64,000 nt of DNA from Gracilaria gracilis (lineage: Eukaryota; Rhodophyta; Florideophyceae; Gracilariales; Gracilariaceae), in assembly GCA_030374805.1 (NCBI GenBank), contig JARGSG010000207.1, positions 806,001-870,000 on the forward strand, in the 5' to 3' direction. Below are positions 1-10,750 of this stretch, one piece after another; position 1 is the stretch's first letter; each line of letters begins with the position of its first letter. The notes under the pieces are model-generated. The model made no database searches. It was not told the DNA's origin and saw only the letters and a program-made list of their open reading frames with translations. The position numbers and the translations under genes are program-made.

Positions 1-244
1 TCGCTTTAAACTTCTTTTGAGGTTCTTGGGGTATGATTTCAGAAGAAGATGAGATGTAAGGGAACCAGGCAGGGATTGGTAGATTTCCGACGAATAACTC
101 AGTTGGGGAATGCTTCCGTAAGTAAAGCCATCCCAGAGTTGTTTCAGAAGAGCTTTCCGCCAGGTTTAACGCTACATAGCCGCATAACCTTCTCACCAGC
201 ACTTCTTCCTGAATCTTCTTGCTCTTGCGTTTGCTTGACACCAT
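1..244 (-). CDS. 5' part of a gene cut by the window edge; RRP7-like N-terminus possible
   Basis: An open frame on the minus strand begins with ATG at 244 and runs off the left edge after 81 codons without a stop. The start is basic (KRKSKK), followed by a stretch ending in LYLRKHSPTELFVGNLP. The order Leu-Tyr-x-Arg, a short spacer, then a hydrophobic LFVxNxP strand resembles the beginning of the RNA-binding domain of RRP7, a small-subunit pre-rRNA processing factor. That reading rests on a short motif only, and another RRM protein is possible. The rest of the gene lies outside the window. The 570 bp to the right would hold its promoter. Confidence 0.45.
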   Translation of the reverse strand, partial: MVSSKRKSKKIQEEVLVRRLCGYVALNLAESSSETTLGWLYLRKHSPTELFVGNLPIPAWFPYISSSSEIIPQEPQKKFKA

Positions 245-815
245 ACTTATCTCAGCCAAAGCCAAAATCCCACCGCTGAACTGTTTGCTCCAATATGTCC
301 GAAGATTCTTCTGCCGACAATGGATGGTTACGACGACGTGGATCACGCAGTCGCCGAAAGACCGCTTTCTTCTGAAACGTTAAATAACTAGAATTAATTT
401 ATTAGGATACATCGTGACGATATCGAAAGCAATGCTTTTCAACAGCCTACTCTTGTTGTGAAGTTTCACTTCGCTAGATGCACGATGAAAGATGCCCTAC
501 ACTCTGCACGCCTCTCCAAACATTCCAGATCCACTATGAAGAGCTTCAATAAGGCACGCGCAAGTCTTAACGGACTCCTATGCATTTCCCGCTCGGTTCA
601 AGAAAAGCTGCCTGAAGTGATCGATTCGCTCTCATGGAGAGAGATGGGGGAGTAAGAGGTGGTAAGCTTTTGTCTGTTATCTCTTGCTCGCGAAATGGGA
701 TGTCGAGCAGGTCTGAATTACTATATCGAAGCATCATCTATCAAACATACAGGCACGAAAGGCTATGTTTTTGAACAAACTCTTGTGTTATTCTCAGTGA
801 AAGTTATTTTCTTTC
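245..815. other. Intergenic region
   Basis: Lies between the start of the cut-off minus-strand gene and the 3' end of the ARM-repeat gene, so it should contain a promoter and a 3' UTR. I see no convincing coding sequence or repeat here. Confidence 0.5.
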
Positions 816-2777
816 CTACGAAGGCAACAAATGCGACGCCTTCAGATTCACGGCTTCGATGCCTGATAGAATGGCACAAGCCGATTCTGTGGATTGCATC
901 CGATACTTGCCTTCGGCTGACTGTACAAGCTGTCGCAGCACCGCGCATATCTTGTCCACGAGTTGAATGTCATTCCCAAATACAGTGAGAGCCTCCATCA
1001 CAGTCTCCACGGCCCCAGCATCCACCGCAGCGTCAACAAAATCATGGTTTCTCCACCCATTCATCACAGCAATATCCATTGCTCTATGTATTAACTCCAT
1101 AAGCACCTTCTCCAGAGCCGGGTCACGCTGGCTGCTTATCTTTGCATCATTGATGATAAGGTGAAGAGATCCGAAGAAACAATCAACTTCAAGTTCAAGT
1201 GAAAACAGGTCGTCTTTCATGTCGTCAAGATCGCACAGCAGTGTCAAACACTGCCATTGAACCTCTTTAGATTCATGGTGCATCTTAAACGCCGTGGATG
1301 TAGCCTGCGCGCAAAGGTGAAGCACGTCCATTCTTATATTATGTCTACCTGCTCTAGCAAGCAAAGTTCTCAACGCATCCAAGCCATACTCCTGAATGTC
1401 TATGCGGTGCTCATGCAAACCCATCGATTTCAATACAAACTTGATTGTGCGCGACGATGACGAAGACATAGAAGAAGCAATGAAACTTTCCGAAGCATGT
1501 GCTGGATGATGTTTGAGTTCTGACAACGCTTGAAGTGCGTGTTTCGCTATAGTGGGGCAGTTCTCATATCGCGATGAAGCAGCCGCTCTGCCCATCTTCT
1601 GAGGCCCGTCAAACATCTCGAACAACCTGATGTTTCGAGGGGAATCTTTGAGTAAACATGAAACAGCATAAACGACCGCACTGACGATACGCGCTCTATC
1701 GTAGAACTTGGACAAGGTGGGTTTGATGGAGAGACATTGAATGAGAGACTGAACCGCAGAGTGCTGCCCAAAGACATCGCGGGTTGCACCATCGTTTTCC
1801 GAAAGAATCCCGATGGCCATGGCAGCTTTCTCAATGACGATAGGATTGCCATCACTTTCCCTGAGCAAATCAACGATGACTCGCAGACCACCGGCACTAC
1901 CACGTGCCTCCCTCTGCAACGCGTCGGTGTACGCATGATACAGCTTGCATTGGCCTCCGGTTGGCTGCATACAAGCCGGTTTCACTGGCGCATAAGGGCT
2001 CGGATCGATCTTGCGCACCTTGACGTTGGTCGGAGAGGGGGACTTGCGTTTCGGCTTGATTGGGTGGGCCGAATCACGAGCGTGGCGGTTGGCCGATCTG
2101 ATATCGATTACAGTGGTGTCGTCCTGCGAATCGGAATCGTCGGCCACGTCGTCGAGCATGACGGTGGGATCATTAGCAAAATCCATCTCGTACGCATGCT
2201 CATCGAACTCATCGCGCAGCGCACGGCTGCTGCGTACATCCACGGTTGAGCGCGGACGCATGCGCGCCGACTGATTTTCCGCGGAGCGCATGGCATTTGA
2301 AGACCGAGAACGAGACGAAAAGGAGGCGGGCACATGAAAGGTGGACGACTCTTTGTTCGGAAAGAACGAACGCTTACTACGCGGGCTGGTGGCGTCAATC
2401 TCCGGCAGGTAGGCAGAGTCGGAGCGCGACTGCTCGTGGCGCACTATAGGGATTCCAAAAGCGTCGCTGTCCTCGAAAGCATCAGTGGAGACAGAAGTTC
2501 GCTCGTCAAAACGTTGATGATACATATCGTAAAGAACGGGCGCCGGTTGCGCTTGTGCTTGCGTACGAGACGGCTGCTGCGAACGACGATTTGGATGCGA
2601 AGATACAGAAGCAGGCGGCGCTGTAGAACGACCAAGCGAGCGAGTAGGAAGCAAAGACGGCAGCCGAATGTTAAGGCGATGCGGACGTACAGGCGTGGAG
2701 CTAGGCGTTGAGCGAGAAGTGTGGGGAGACTGTGACTGTTGGCTGCGCCCGAAAGCGCGCCGAATAAATCGTTTCAT
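816..2777 (-). CDS. Armadillo-like repeat protein with disordered basic N-terminus
   Basis: Encodes 653 aa from the ATG at 2777 (MKRFIRRAFGRSQ); the frame is open a few codons further up but only to a GTG. Residues 1-270 are low complexity, rich in Ser, Arg and Pro with acidic patches, and probably disordered. From about residue 285 the protein is alpha-helical with repeating hydrophobic patterns such as LRVIVDLLRESDGNPIVIEK and AMAIGILSENDGA, typical of ARM/HEAT repeats. Such repeats form scaffolds that bind partner proteins. No catalytic motif is visible, and I do not recognise an orthologue. Its upstream region is shared with the divergent RING gene and carries three copies of the TACCGTTGGTA motif. 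Confidence 0.7.
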   Translation of the reverse strand: MKRFIRRAFGRSQQSQSPHTSRSTPSSTPVRPHRLNIRLPSLLPTRSLGRSTAPPASVSSHPNRRSQQPSRTQAQAQPAPVLYDMYHQRFDERTSVSTDAFEDSDAFGIPIVRHEQSRSDSAYLPEIDATSPRSKRSFFPNKESSTFHVPASFSSRSRSSNAMRSAENQSARMRPRSTVDVRSSRALRDEFDEHAYEMDFANDPTVMLDDVADDSDSQDDTTVIDIRSANRHARDSAHPIKPKRKSPSPTNVKVRKIDPSPYAPVKPACMQPTGGQCKLYHAYTDALQREARGSAGGLRVIVDLLRESDGNPIVIEKAAMAIGILSENDGATRDVFGQHSAVQSLIQCLSIKPTLSKFYDRARIVSAVVYAVSCLLKDSPRNIRLFEMFDGPQKMGRAAASSRYENCPTIAKHALQALSELKHHPAHASESFIASSMSSSSSRTIKFVLKSMGLHEHRIDIQEYGLDALRTLLARAGRHNIRMDVLHLCAQATSTAFKMHHESKEVQWQCLTLLCDLDDMKDDLFSLELEVDCFFGSLHLIINDAKISSQRDPALEKVLMELIHRAMDIAVMNGWRNHDFVDAAVDAGAVETVMEALTVFGNDIQLVDKICAVLRQLVQSAEGKYRMQSTESACAILSGIEAVNLKASHLLPS

Positions 2778-3182
2778 GGTATCGAGTGCGAACACATTCG
2801 AGATGGGGCGTCTCGATGATGCGAGAGCGTAGCTGCGAGACTAGGCGCTAGCTGGGCGCGGTCGTGAGAGCACGCACGAACGAGAAGTGTGGGCGGCTGT
2901 GGCAGGTGGCGCGGAGGGCGGGAACGCGCGATGCTGCTGCGTGGCAACGGCCGTCTCGAGACTGTGCTTGACGCGTGCGTTCGGTGGACGTGCGCGTGGC
3001 GGCAAATCGTGGAGCACTTTTTTGGCGCGTTTCCGCTTGCGTTGTTCAACGAACAAGTTCGCAGTGCGGCTCCTTGATATCTGCGCGATTGTTGCTCTCG
3101 TCGTGGTTTGGCGCGATCCGCTCAGCTGTTGGCTAAACAGCTGTAGCGGTTCTGTAGGCTGGTATCTCTAGAGAGGAAACGC

Positions 3183-3193
3183 TACCAACGGTA
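3183..3193. promoter_or_regulatory. TACCAACGGTA motif copy
   Basis: Exact copy of the recurrent 11-bp near-palindrome, here extended to CTACCAACGGTAG. It lies about 400 bp upstream of the ARM-repeat gene. Confidence 0.45.
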
Positions 3194-3407
3194 GCGGTAG
3201 ATAACTGTGTTGAGCTTGGAAGAATTGATTTGTCTACACGGTATTCTGTATATAGGCTGTAACCTTAAAGGGCGTAAGGCTACGCGTTCACCGTCGGCAG
3301 CTTTATTGTCGTATAATCGTCCATTCAAAAAAAGATATCTCGGCGCGTGCGCAAAGCAGCGTCGTCTGGCAGACGATCGCGATGATCGCCGTCGATCGTC
3401 GTTGTAC

Positions 3408-3433
3408 TACCGTTGGTACTGTTACCGTTGGTA
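3408..3433. promoter_or_regulatory. Two tandem TACCGTTGGTA motif copies
   Basis: Two exact copies, 3408-3418 and 3423-3433, in the same orientation and 15 bp apart, in the divergent region between the ARM and RING genes. Confidence 0.5.
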
Positions 3434-3959
3434 CCGCAATTATTATGTGTTGGACGCACGGCGCTTTGGCGCTCCTGTCGGAAGCGCGCCCAGCATGGCG
3501 CGCTTCCGAAGCGCCCGCCCTTTTCACGTGCCTCCATAAAAGTGGCACAAGCTGTGAATTGCCAGTGGTACCCAATTCGGCCCGACGTTCGGCTTGGAGA
3601 AATGTGCCTGTGGAAGCAACAACTGGTTGGCATTCACGTTGTCAATGAAAAGAGCACATGTCTGCGTCCGACACGCACTGTGCAGCTCAGGGGCTTGAGT
3701 TAGGTGCAGTGAATGCCGGCGCTGACATGTTGTTCATTTTACGCGACGGTCCTCCATGTAATGTGAAGCTTTGTAACAGTACGAACTTAAAAAGACTCTG
3801 AACCAATTCGGAAAACATCATGTCATCATGATGGTAGCTCGCCGTTCAGACCGTGCTCAAAATTTACATAATTGCCTTCGCCAACTACTGTATCGTTGTA
3901 AACGCTAACGTTCCTACCTCTGAACTTCGTCGCAGTGATGCTACACAAACAACCTCAAT

Positions 3960-4352
3960 ATGAACAACAATCGTCCTCGACATCCTCGAAAATGTTTCTT
4001 TTGCAACCACGACTTGGAAGGAGCCGTGACCCGGACACAATGCAATCACGTGTATTGTTCGACTTGTCTCAACCGTTGGATAGATTCGTTTAATGGGCAA
4101 ATTCCTACGTGTCCGGAATGCCGTACGTCAATTCCCAGGCAAAGTTTAAAGGAGTATGATTCATACGTAAACCACTATAAAATCAACGACAAGACAAAAT
4201 TAGTTGATGGAAAGGTTGTTCCTAAGTCCAAGCGAGAATTGAAGAGGATTGAGAAGAAAAAGAAGCGCAATCGGAAAAGGAGGGAGAAACGAAATCGCCA
4301 ACAAACAGTTGCTGCATATATCGCACGCCACAAAAGTCAAGCGTCTTCATGA
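3960..4352 (+). CDS. Small RING-finger protein, putative E3 ubiquitin ligase
   Basis: Encodes 130 aa. Residues 11-56 form a C3HC4 RING: a CxxC pair (CFFC), then C-x-H-x2-C-x2-C in QCNHVYCSTC, then CPEC. A Trp follows in the position usual for ubiquitin ligases that contact an E2 enzyme (LNRWID). The last 30 residues are almost all Lys and Arg, a likely nuclear localisation signal. RING proteins of this size usually pass ubiquitin from an E2 to a substrate; the target is unknown. The gene is intronless and divergent from the ARM-repeat gene. The RING call is firm; the ligase activity is inferred from the family. Confidence 0.85.
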   Translation: MNNNRPRHPRKCFFCNHDLEGAVTRTQCNHVYCSTCLNRWIDSFNGQIPTCPECRTSIPRQSLKEYDSYVNHYKINDKTKLVDGKVVPKSKRELKRIEKKKKRNRKRREKRNRQQTVAAYIARHKSQASS

Positions 4353-5352
4353 GCGGGAAGTACTGGTAATGAACGGCGCTGGTGAGCGCCAACAAGCGCT
4401 GCCTACCCTCCCTCGACGGCAGGATGTGCATGCCGCGCTCGCGCAGAAAGCGCGCGCGTGCCAGCTCGTTCGCTGCGTGCCTGCCCACGTGCGCCGACAC
4501 GGCCGCCCAGTCCAGCAGGCGCAACGTCTCGTCCACCAGCCTGTCCTCGGTTAGCGCGGTCTGGCTCAAGCTTGCAACCACAAGGCCGAGAGCATTTTGC
4601 GCTCAAACCCATGGTTGCCTCATGAAAGATTGTAGGAGTCTTCGAGTGAATGGGATTTGGTTTTGCGTAACTCATCGATGCAGGTATGAAGGTGCACGCT
4701 GCAAGGGTAGTACGTACCTTTATTCGGCCACGCATCCGTTCGCCGCAAGCCGTCGCTTCCATTTTTGGCAACCGATAAGCGTCATGTTCGTTACAGTCAA
4801 CGTGGCCCTGCCCTGAGGCCAAGTCCTCATATCGACACCAACTGCTCCATATTGCTCCAACCAACCAACCGCCATCTGCAACAAATCTGTGATTTCACAG
4901 CGCCAGTTGTTGTTCAAACATCCAAATAGCTCTTCTGTTGAGCGCTCAACTGAGCGCCTCACTTTGTCGCTGAGCGGCCGAGTATCTCCTCTTCAGTTGT
5001 TTGGTGTGCTTCTGTGGCTCGCACACAGCTGCATGAATCAAACAAACTACAACGTTTACGAATCTGCAACTGCATCTACATAGTTGATGAACATCCTCTG
5101 TACCTTTTATCCAAGAAAACGTGAACAAGCACATTCCATTTTCCGCCTTCTCTGTTCTCCTTCTTGCTCACCGAATTCCTGAGCTCCCTTTCAGCTTTGC
5201 ACACACTTCAACGCCCGCATCATGTCAACATCGCTCTACCTGCTTCCTTAAGCACCAGCGTTAATTACTACATCAAATCCGTTAGCAACAGATGCAATTC
5301 AAAACCGCAACACGTCAGCCCAATACATATGTCAAACGCAAACAGCAGCAGC
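4353..5352. other. Convergent intergenic region with a gene remnant
   Basis: One kilobase between the ends of the RING gene and the multi-spanning membrane protein gene. The left 200 bp are distinctly GC-rich and look like a MutS2 fragment (separate entry). The rest contains no coding sequence I can support. Confidence 0.5.
4378..4581 (-). pseudogene. Fragment resembling the N-terminus of MutS2
   Basis: On the minus strand this GC-rich patch reads ETLRLLDWAAVSAHVG, later MHILPSREGRQRLLALTSAV. This is the pattern at the start of MutS2 proteins: an E-T-L-x-x-L-[ED]-[WF] helix, then an IP-x-S-x-E-E-x-x-x-L-L-x-x-T stretch. Similarity stops at about 4378, and the frame then runs into the 3' end of the RING gene on the other strand. 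There is no room for the remaining roughly 700 residues. No ATG begins the frame (it opens at a GTG). A relic or a transposed exon is most likely. Confidence is moderate because the match was judged by eye. Confidence 0.4.
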
Positions 5353-8094
5353 TTACCTCGCGCTTCGTACTTTCACTCGATAAATCACTTGTCCCACCCG
5401 CGGCCACGTGATTGGATCCTCGTCGTCTCCAAGCTCTTGACAAAGCTCCTCAAGCACTCTTCCTTGGTGTTCGCTATCCATTGTTGCTTCCCTTTCCATC
5501 ATCCTCTTGTCGCGATACTCTTGATCAACTTGAACCACGACGGGGAGCTCTTCTTCACTGCCTCCGTTCTCGCGCCCGATAATTTTCCTCAGCATCCTGA
5601 ACACCCTTGCTACAGCGCCACCACCACCACCAGAATTCCCTGCACTCGTCGGAGGAACCCCAGTTATGTTTTGTCCATTTTCATTAGTTGATGTTTCCTG
5701 CTCTCTACTACAAATGGCATCATTATCGACTGCCTCCTGGTTTCCACTGCTATTGGACTCATCCGTCCAGGAGTTTTGTATAAAGCTCCATTCTGATTCT
5801 GCATCGCTTGCTCTGGAACGGTCAAACTTGAGACAGTTGAAGCGCTGCAGCTTTCTTCGAAGAGTACCCCATATATGAATCACCATTGGAATCAAATCAC
5901 AGTAAACAGCACTCAGAACCGCCAGCGATATGGACACAAATCCAAGGATGACTGCAATGTAATCCATTTCTTCTGCTGTTTCGTAACCACCAAGAGCGCC
6001 CATAAACTCCACGATCAGCACCATAAGATCTATCAACCCAAGCATACTCACGATTCGTCCTTCCACTTTGTCAACATATGGAGCAAACGAAAAGAAGAGA
6101 ACAAAAAGGAAAGCATAAACGCCGATCAGAATACCAAGTACGATCACCTCATTCCAGATAAATGCAGTGCAAATTGAGTCGACGAAGACGACGCATAGCT
6201 CCAGTCCGACGAGCCATACACGGGGACCCGCAAGAGAAGAGTAATAGCATTCAAACAATGTATGGAAAGCATCATTCTCAGAAGCAGTATACTCCCCGCG
6301 AATGGCTGCACTCCTAACAGTTGGATCTGATATTTCGATTCTAGGAACCCATTTCATATCCTGTCGCCAAAGCTTCCGTAGTGCGTAGAATACAATGACC
6401 AAAACGAATCCTGTGAATCCAATCCCAATGAACAAGAGCTGAAACACCGCAATGGCATAAAAACCAGGCCTACCGCTCCCCCGTCCCCAGTGAGACCTGA
6501 GATACTGCGATGCATTAAGAACCGCTGCTGCGTACACATAAGACATAGCAATAGATGACAGGTATACAAGCCAAGCCTGTGGTTTGATCTTCTCATCGCT
6601 TGACTTCTTCCTGAAGAAGAGCCAAGCACCAGCATGTAGAAGTATACACGCCACAACTATTAAACTAGTGTAGAGTGCACAACCGGCGAACACAGTATCG
6701 CTCACACTCACATCCAGGTCAGAGCTGTCGTCACCCACATTCGAATCTCCTTTCCCGCCGGATGTCCCTTCTTGGGATTTCTCTGACTTCATACCGGGAA
6801 ATGGAAATTTGCCAACAAACGGTTTCATCGATTCCCCGAATTCAGTCATTGCGTCGGAGTGAAACCCGTGGATTTCGTTTACCCTCGCAAAGAATGAGGC
6901 TGTAGTTAACATTCTCGTAACGCCTTGACCCGGTGGAGCAATTGTAGAGGCTGATGTTCCCACAGATACTGACATACTGCCAACAGCTCCTCCTACAGAT
7001 GATGAAACTGCAGCTGTAGCGGCTCTGCTCGTGGCTGTTCCTAGATCTTTCGCATTCTCAGTACGAGATAACGGCGATCCTTGATATCTCCCTTGTTTTG
7101 CTCCACTTCTACTCGTATCATTATATATATCCGAAGCAAATGCAGACCCAATTTTGACCTCCTTAAGATCTGGAAATCCACGAAGTGTGATCCAGTACGA
7201 GTTCACGGAATAGCAGTCCATAGGTCCAGACGAAACAGCTGTTACAAGCCCGAGCACAAAGCCAACAGCATGTGGGTCCAATTCCCTCACCCACTCTTCA
7301 TGGCTTTCAAATACATCGATTTCTGCCGTGAAGTAGGCCCCTATGAATACATCTTCTGGGGGAGCTTCACCAATTGGAGTTGGATAAGAGATGTTCTGAT
7401 GCCATCGTACGTTTCGAGTAGAAAGAAGAGTTCGACTGTCGTTATGTATTGAAAAGGTTCCCCCGGTGTACACACGAGAATCCCCAGCTTGGCCTAATAT
7501 ATCCCATCTTCGTCTTCCATTCACTGTGTTAATATGTTCAAAACTCGAAAGCGACAAGTTCTTAAGCTCAACCTTAACGCCAGAGAAACTTCTCTCGGAT
7601 AGATTAGCAAAAAAGTGATACGGATCGATATAGCCCCGCGAGATCTTCCCATTACCGCCACTGGCACAAGTACCATTTCCTGTTCCATTCACATTCCAGC
7701 TAATGTGTGTATGGGCCAGTACAGAAGAAGATGAGTTGGTTTCCTCATCAAAGGGGTCTCCAGATGGGGAATACATCCATGGTGCATTAGAGTAACTATC
7801 CGATTCATATCCAAATTGAATATGTTCTAAGACTATCGTGATATTGTTTTTTTCCACATCGAGAGATAGAGGGTTTTCTTGACGTACCAACTGGTTGATG
7901 CGTGCATGTGCTTCGAATTTGGGATAATCTTCCCCTTCTGGGTCTTCATATATAGAACCTGTTCCAACCATAAAACCGAGGACGCAGAGAATCAAAACAG
8001 AAGCAACGAGCACTAGTATTAGAGCCGTTCGCGCGACCTTAAGAGTGAAGATGAGATCCGGGCCTCTTCTATCACATGATTCGGTTGGTTTCAT
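5353..8094 (-). CDS. Multi-spanning membrane glycoprotein of unknown family
   Basis: Encodes 913 aa from ATG 8094. A signal-anchor helix at residues 22-45 is followed by an ectodomain of roughly 420 aa. This carries about nine N-glycosylation sequons (for example NSS, NGT, NLS, NIS, NDT). Seven further hydrophobic helices lie between about 465 and 770, and a charged Ser/Gly/Glu-rich tail of about 140 aa completes the protein. One helix plus a big outer domain plus a seven-helix block recalls sensory receptors or TRP-like channels, but I see no diagnostic motif and assign no family. It is intronless. The next gene, ATM1, is on the same strand, separated by about 590 bp. Confidence 0.75.
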   Translation of the reverse strand: MKPTESCDRRGPDLIFTLKVARTALILVLVASVLILCVLGFMVGTGSIYEDPEGEDYPKFEAHARINQLVRQENPLSLDVEKNNITIVLEHIQFGYESDSYSNAPWMYSPSGDPFDEETNSSSSVLAHTHISWNVNGTGNGTCASGGNGKISRGYIDPYHFFANLSERSFSGVKVELKNLSLSSFEHINTVNGRRRWDILGQAGDSRVYTGGTFSIHNDSRTLLSTRNVRWHQNISYPTPIGEAPPEDVFIGAYFTAEIDVFESHEEWVRELDPHAVGFVLGLVTAVSSGPMDCYSVNSYWITLRGFPDLKEVKIGSAFASDIYNDTSRSGAKQGRYQGSPLSRTENAKDLGTATSRAATAAVSSSVGGAVGSMSVSVGTSASTIAPPGQGVTRMLTTASFFARVNEIHGFHSDAMTEFGESMKPFVGKFPFPGMKSEKSQEGTSGGKGDSNVGDDSSDLDVSVSDTVFAGCALYTSLIVVACILLHAGAWLFFRKKSSDEKIKPQAWLVYLSSIAMSYVYAAAVLNASQYLRSHWGRGSGRPGFYAIAVFQLLFIGIGFTGFVLVIVFYALRKLWRQDMKWVPRIEISDPTVRSAAIRGEYTASENDAFHTLFECYYSSLAGPRVWLVGLELCVVFVDSICTAFIWNEVIVLGILIGVYAFLFVLFFSFAPYVDKVEGRIVSMLGLIDLMVLIVEFMGALGGYETAEEMDYIAVILGFVSISLAVLSAVYCDLIPMVIHIWGTLRRKLQRFNCLKFDRSRASDAESEWSFIQNSWTDESNSSGNQEAVDNDAICSREQETSTNENGQNITGVPPTSAGNSGGGGGAVARVFRMLRKIIGRENGGSEEELPVVVQVDQEYRDKRMMEREATMDSEHQGRVLEELCQELGDDEDPITWPRVGQVIYRVKVRSAR

Positions 8095-8686
8095 GGTTGG
8101 AATTCTTCAGAGCTGATGCAATAGACGAAACGATCGTCGGCCTTGATGGAGAAGTACTTCACACGAGGGTACGTGCTATGGAGATATGGATTTTGTGCCA
8201 TGATGGCCATGTTGAGGTCGATCAGCAGAAACTGACAGACTTCACTGATATGCCTTTGACATGCAGTGCTTCCTCCGCTAAGAAACTGACAAGGCCATCA
8301 CATACGCAGAACTTCACCTCTTTGCTTACAAGTCTTGGCAAATCCCAGTAAGCAGCATGGCCTAAATTTTTAGTCTATGCATGAGTTACACGTCGGTCGT
8401 CACTCTTCACGTCCACTTCTGGAAAAAAGTCACACAAGAAGAGTTGGAGTAAACGTAAACACTAACAGCAATTTTCACCTGCGAATAGTTGGCTACGATC
8501 GTTTACAATCGATATCGAGATAACGGATGGTGGGCCATAACAAGTGAGCAACCACACGTCGTGTTGATATTGACGGAGGGCGAGCGGGTGTCCCTAGTCA
8601 GTCTGGGATCGTCCTAAGTATAGCCAATTTGACTCTTCGCTCCTCGCGAAGATGTAGCAATATTACACTTGTAGAAGGGACGTAAT
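8095..8686. other. Intergenic region
   Basis: Upstream region of the membrane glycoprotein gene and 3' flank of ATM1. No coding sequence or repeat supported. Confidence 0.5.
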
Positions 8687-10750
8687 TCATTTCCTATGCT
8701 GCCTTGCCCACATGTCGGCATAAACCCCATTTTGTTCAACCAGTGAATTATGCGTCCCGGATTCCACTATTCTCCCATGATTCAAAACTATAATGTTGTC
8801 CAAGCCCGCCACAGTAGAAAGTCGGTGTGCAATAAATATTGCTGTTCTCGCGACAGTTAAGTCATTCAAAGACAATAAGATCTGCTGCTCCGTCTTACTG
8901 TCCAAGCTGCTTGTCGTCTCGTCAAGGCACATCAATACAGGATCTTTCAGAAGGGTTCTTGCTATAGCAAGCCTTTGTTTCTCGCCTCCCGATAGTTTCA
9001 ATCCCCTTTCCCCCACTTGAGAGTTATAGCCATGAGGGAAGTGCAGGATCGCATCGTGCAACGATGCCTGCTTCGCTGCATCAATCACTTCTTCGTCTGA
9101 GGCCCCAAGGCGCCCATATCCAATGTTGTACCGAACAGTATTGTTGAACAAGACTGTATCCTGGGGAACAACCCCAATGTGCGATCTCACGCTCTGCAGA
9201 TCCAGATCCCATATGTCTTGTCCATCGATAAGAATCTTCCCAGATAGAGGCTTGTACAGACCGAACAGCAACCGCAAAACTGTAGACTTTCCACATCCGC
9301 TTGGCCCCACTATCGCAGCCGTGCTAGCGTTTGGCACCTCAAAAGATATATGGTCAAGTATCATCCGCTCCGAGGAATATCCAAATGACACATCGTCAAA
9401 TGTCACCGTGACTCCAGCATCACGTTGTTTCAACACCAAAGGTGGTGCGTTCTTTTTCGGAGCATCCGGTCCAGATGTCTTTTTTGCGAGAAGCGAAAAC
9501 ATTGCTTCCATATCAATAAGGCTTTGCTGAACTTCCCTGTACACTGTTCCAAGGAAATTCAGAGGTAGAGAAAGTTGGAACAACAATCCGTTCACCATGA
9601 CTAGATCTCCAATCGTCATAGATCCATGAGCAATGTGATGACTAGTCATCAACATGATCGAAGTCAACGCTGTCGAAAAAATGGCGTTCTGGCCGAAGTT
9701 CAAGAAGCTTAATGACGCTTGGGTTTTGACGTGTGCATTCCCGTATTGTTTGAGGAACCGGGCGTACTTTTCTGTTTCGTGCTCTTCGTTTCCAAAGTAC
9801 TTCACAGTTTCATAGTTTAGCAATGAATCAATAGCACGAGACGATGCAGCAGTGTCGGCTTGATTCATTTCCTTCCTAAATCGTGTTCTCCAATGTGTGG
9901 TCCCGAAGGTAAAAAGGGTGTATAATCCTACCGTAGTAGCCGCAACGCCGGCGAAAGCCGGTCCAAAGCGACTTGCAAGTATTCCACAGACCATGCTGAC
10001 CTCTACCACAGTTGGAGCGACGTTGAAAACCATACTGCGCAGCATAAAATCAATACCCTTCTGGCCTCTATCAATCACACGTGCTAACGCTCCAGTTTCA
10101 CGTTGCAGATGGAACGAGAGTGGTAACGCGTGAAGGTGTCTGAAAGTATTAACCGCGACATCAACAATCGCTTTTCTCGCAACAGCGGCAAAAACGGCGT
10201 TTCGAACTTCGCCAGAGAGGGAAGCGCCCGCTCGTGCTGCGCCGTAGCCGATGAGGGTGACGGTCGGAACCAGGACGGCAGCAGGGGCATGTGCTACAGA
10301 GGCAGAAGCTGAGATCGCATCGACAGCATACTTGAAGAAAAATGGCACACTCACGGAAAGAATCTTACTCGCTCCAAGCAGGCCCAACGCCAATACTACC
10401 CTCTTCTTAATGTATGAATCATCAGCTGGCCACAAATACCCGGACAAGTTGCGAAGAACTCGAACCGATCCTGCTCGGGTTATCGATCCAGATGTCTGAG
10501 GAGGCCCTGCTCCCGACGGCCCTACAGCTGAAAAGCTGCGAGTCTTGACGAAAGAAGTTTGTCGAGGATCATTTTTCCAAATTGAACCGTGGATACCATG
10601 TATTCTAAGTGAAGCGTTTGCACTCTTTGCGTATCGATGCTCGCTGCCAATGACGGTTTCTCGAACAGATCCGCGGAAGTTCCTTCGCAGTTGAAAGATA
10701 TTTGTGTCGGCACGAAGTGCCAAAACAAGTGGTCTCAATCTGGCCTGCAT
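8687..10750 (-). CDS. ATM1: Mitochondrial ABC half-transporter, ATM1/ABCB7 type
   Basis: Encodes 687 aa. Residues 1 to about 75 are Arg/Ser-rich and poor in acidic residues, as in a mitochondrial presequence. A six-helix transmembrane domain follows (about 110-400), then one ATP-binding domain: Walker [10 protein letters not shown] near 480, ABC signature LSGGEKQR near 585, Walker B ending [12 protein letters not shown] near 605, and the H-loop AHRLST. The family exports a glutathione-bound sulfur or Fe-S compound from the mitochondrial matrix for cytosolic iron-sulfur assembly, acting as a homodimer in the inner membrane. Length and domain order match ATM1. The conserved transmembrane stretch [13 protein letters not shown] supports this subfamily over other ABCB half-transporters. 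Confidence 0.9.
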   Translation of the reverse strand: MQARLRPLVLALRADTNIFQLRRNFRGSVRETVIGSEHRYAKSANASLRIHGIHGSIWKNDPRQTSFVKTRSFSAVGPSGAGPPQTSGSITRAGSVRVLRNLSGYLWPADDSYIKKRVVLALGLLGASKILSVSVPFFFKYAVDAISASASVAHAPAAVLVPTVTLIGYGAARAGASLSGEVRNAVFAAVARKAIVDVAVNTFRHLHALPLSFHLQRETGALARVIDRGQKGIDFMLRSMVFNVAPTVVEVSMVCGILASRFGPAFAGVAATTVGLYTLFTFGTTHWRTRFRKEMNQADTAASSRAIDSLLNYETVKYFGNEEHETEKYARFLKQYGNAHVKTQASLSFLNFGQNAIFSTALTSIMLMTSHHIAHGSMTIGDLVMVNGLLFQLSLPLNFLGTVYREVQQSLIDMEAMFSLLAKKTSGPDAPKKNAPPLVLKQRDAGVTVTFDDVSFGYSSERMILDHISFEVPNASTAAIVGPSGCGKSTVLRLLFGLYKPLSGKILIDGQDIWDLDLQSVRSHIGVVPQDTVLFNNTVRYNIGYGRLGASDEEVIDAAKQASLHDAILHFPHGYNSQVGERGLKLSGGEKQRLAIARTLLKDPVLMCLDETTSSLDSKTEQQILLSLNDLTVARTAIFIAHRLSTVAGLDNIIVLNHGRIVESGTHNSLVEQNGVYADMWARQHRK

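Larger units (their letters stand above)
2778..3959. other. Divergent upstream region (ARM gene / RING gene)
   Basis: About 1.2 kb between two divergent genes. The left part is GC-rich. It holds three exact copies of TACCGTTGGTA or its complement (3183, 3408, 3423). Frames that are open here overlap on both strands and look non-coding. Confidence 0.5.
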
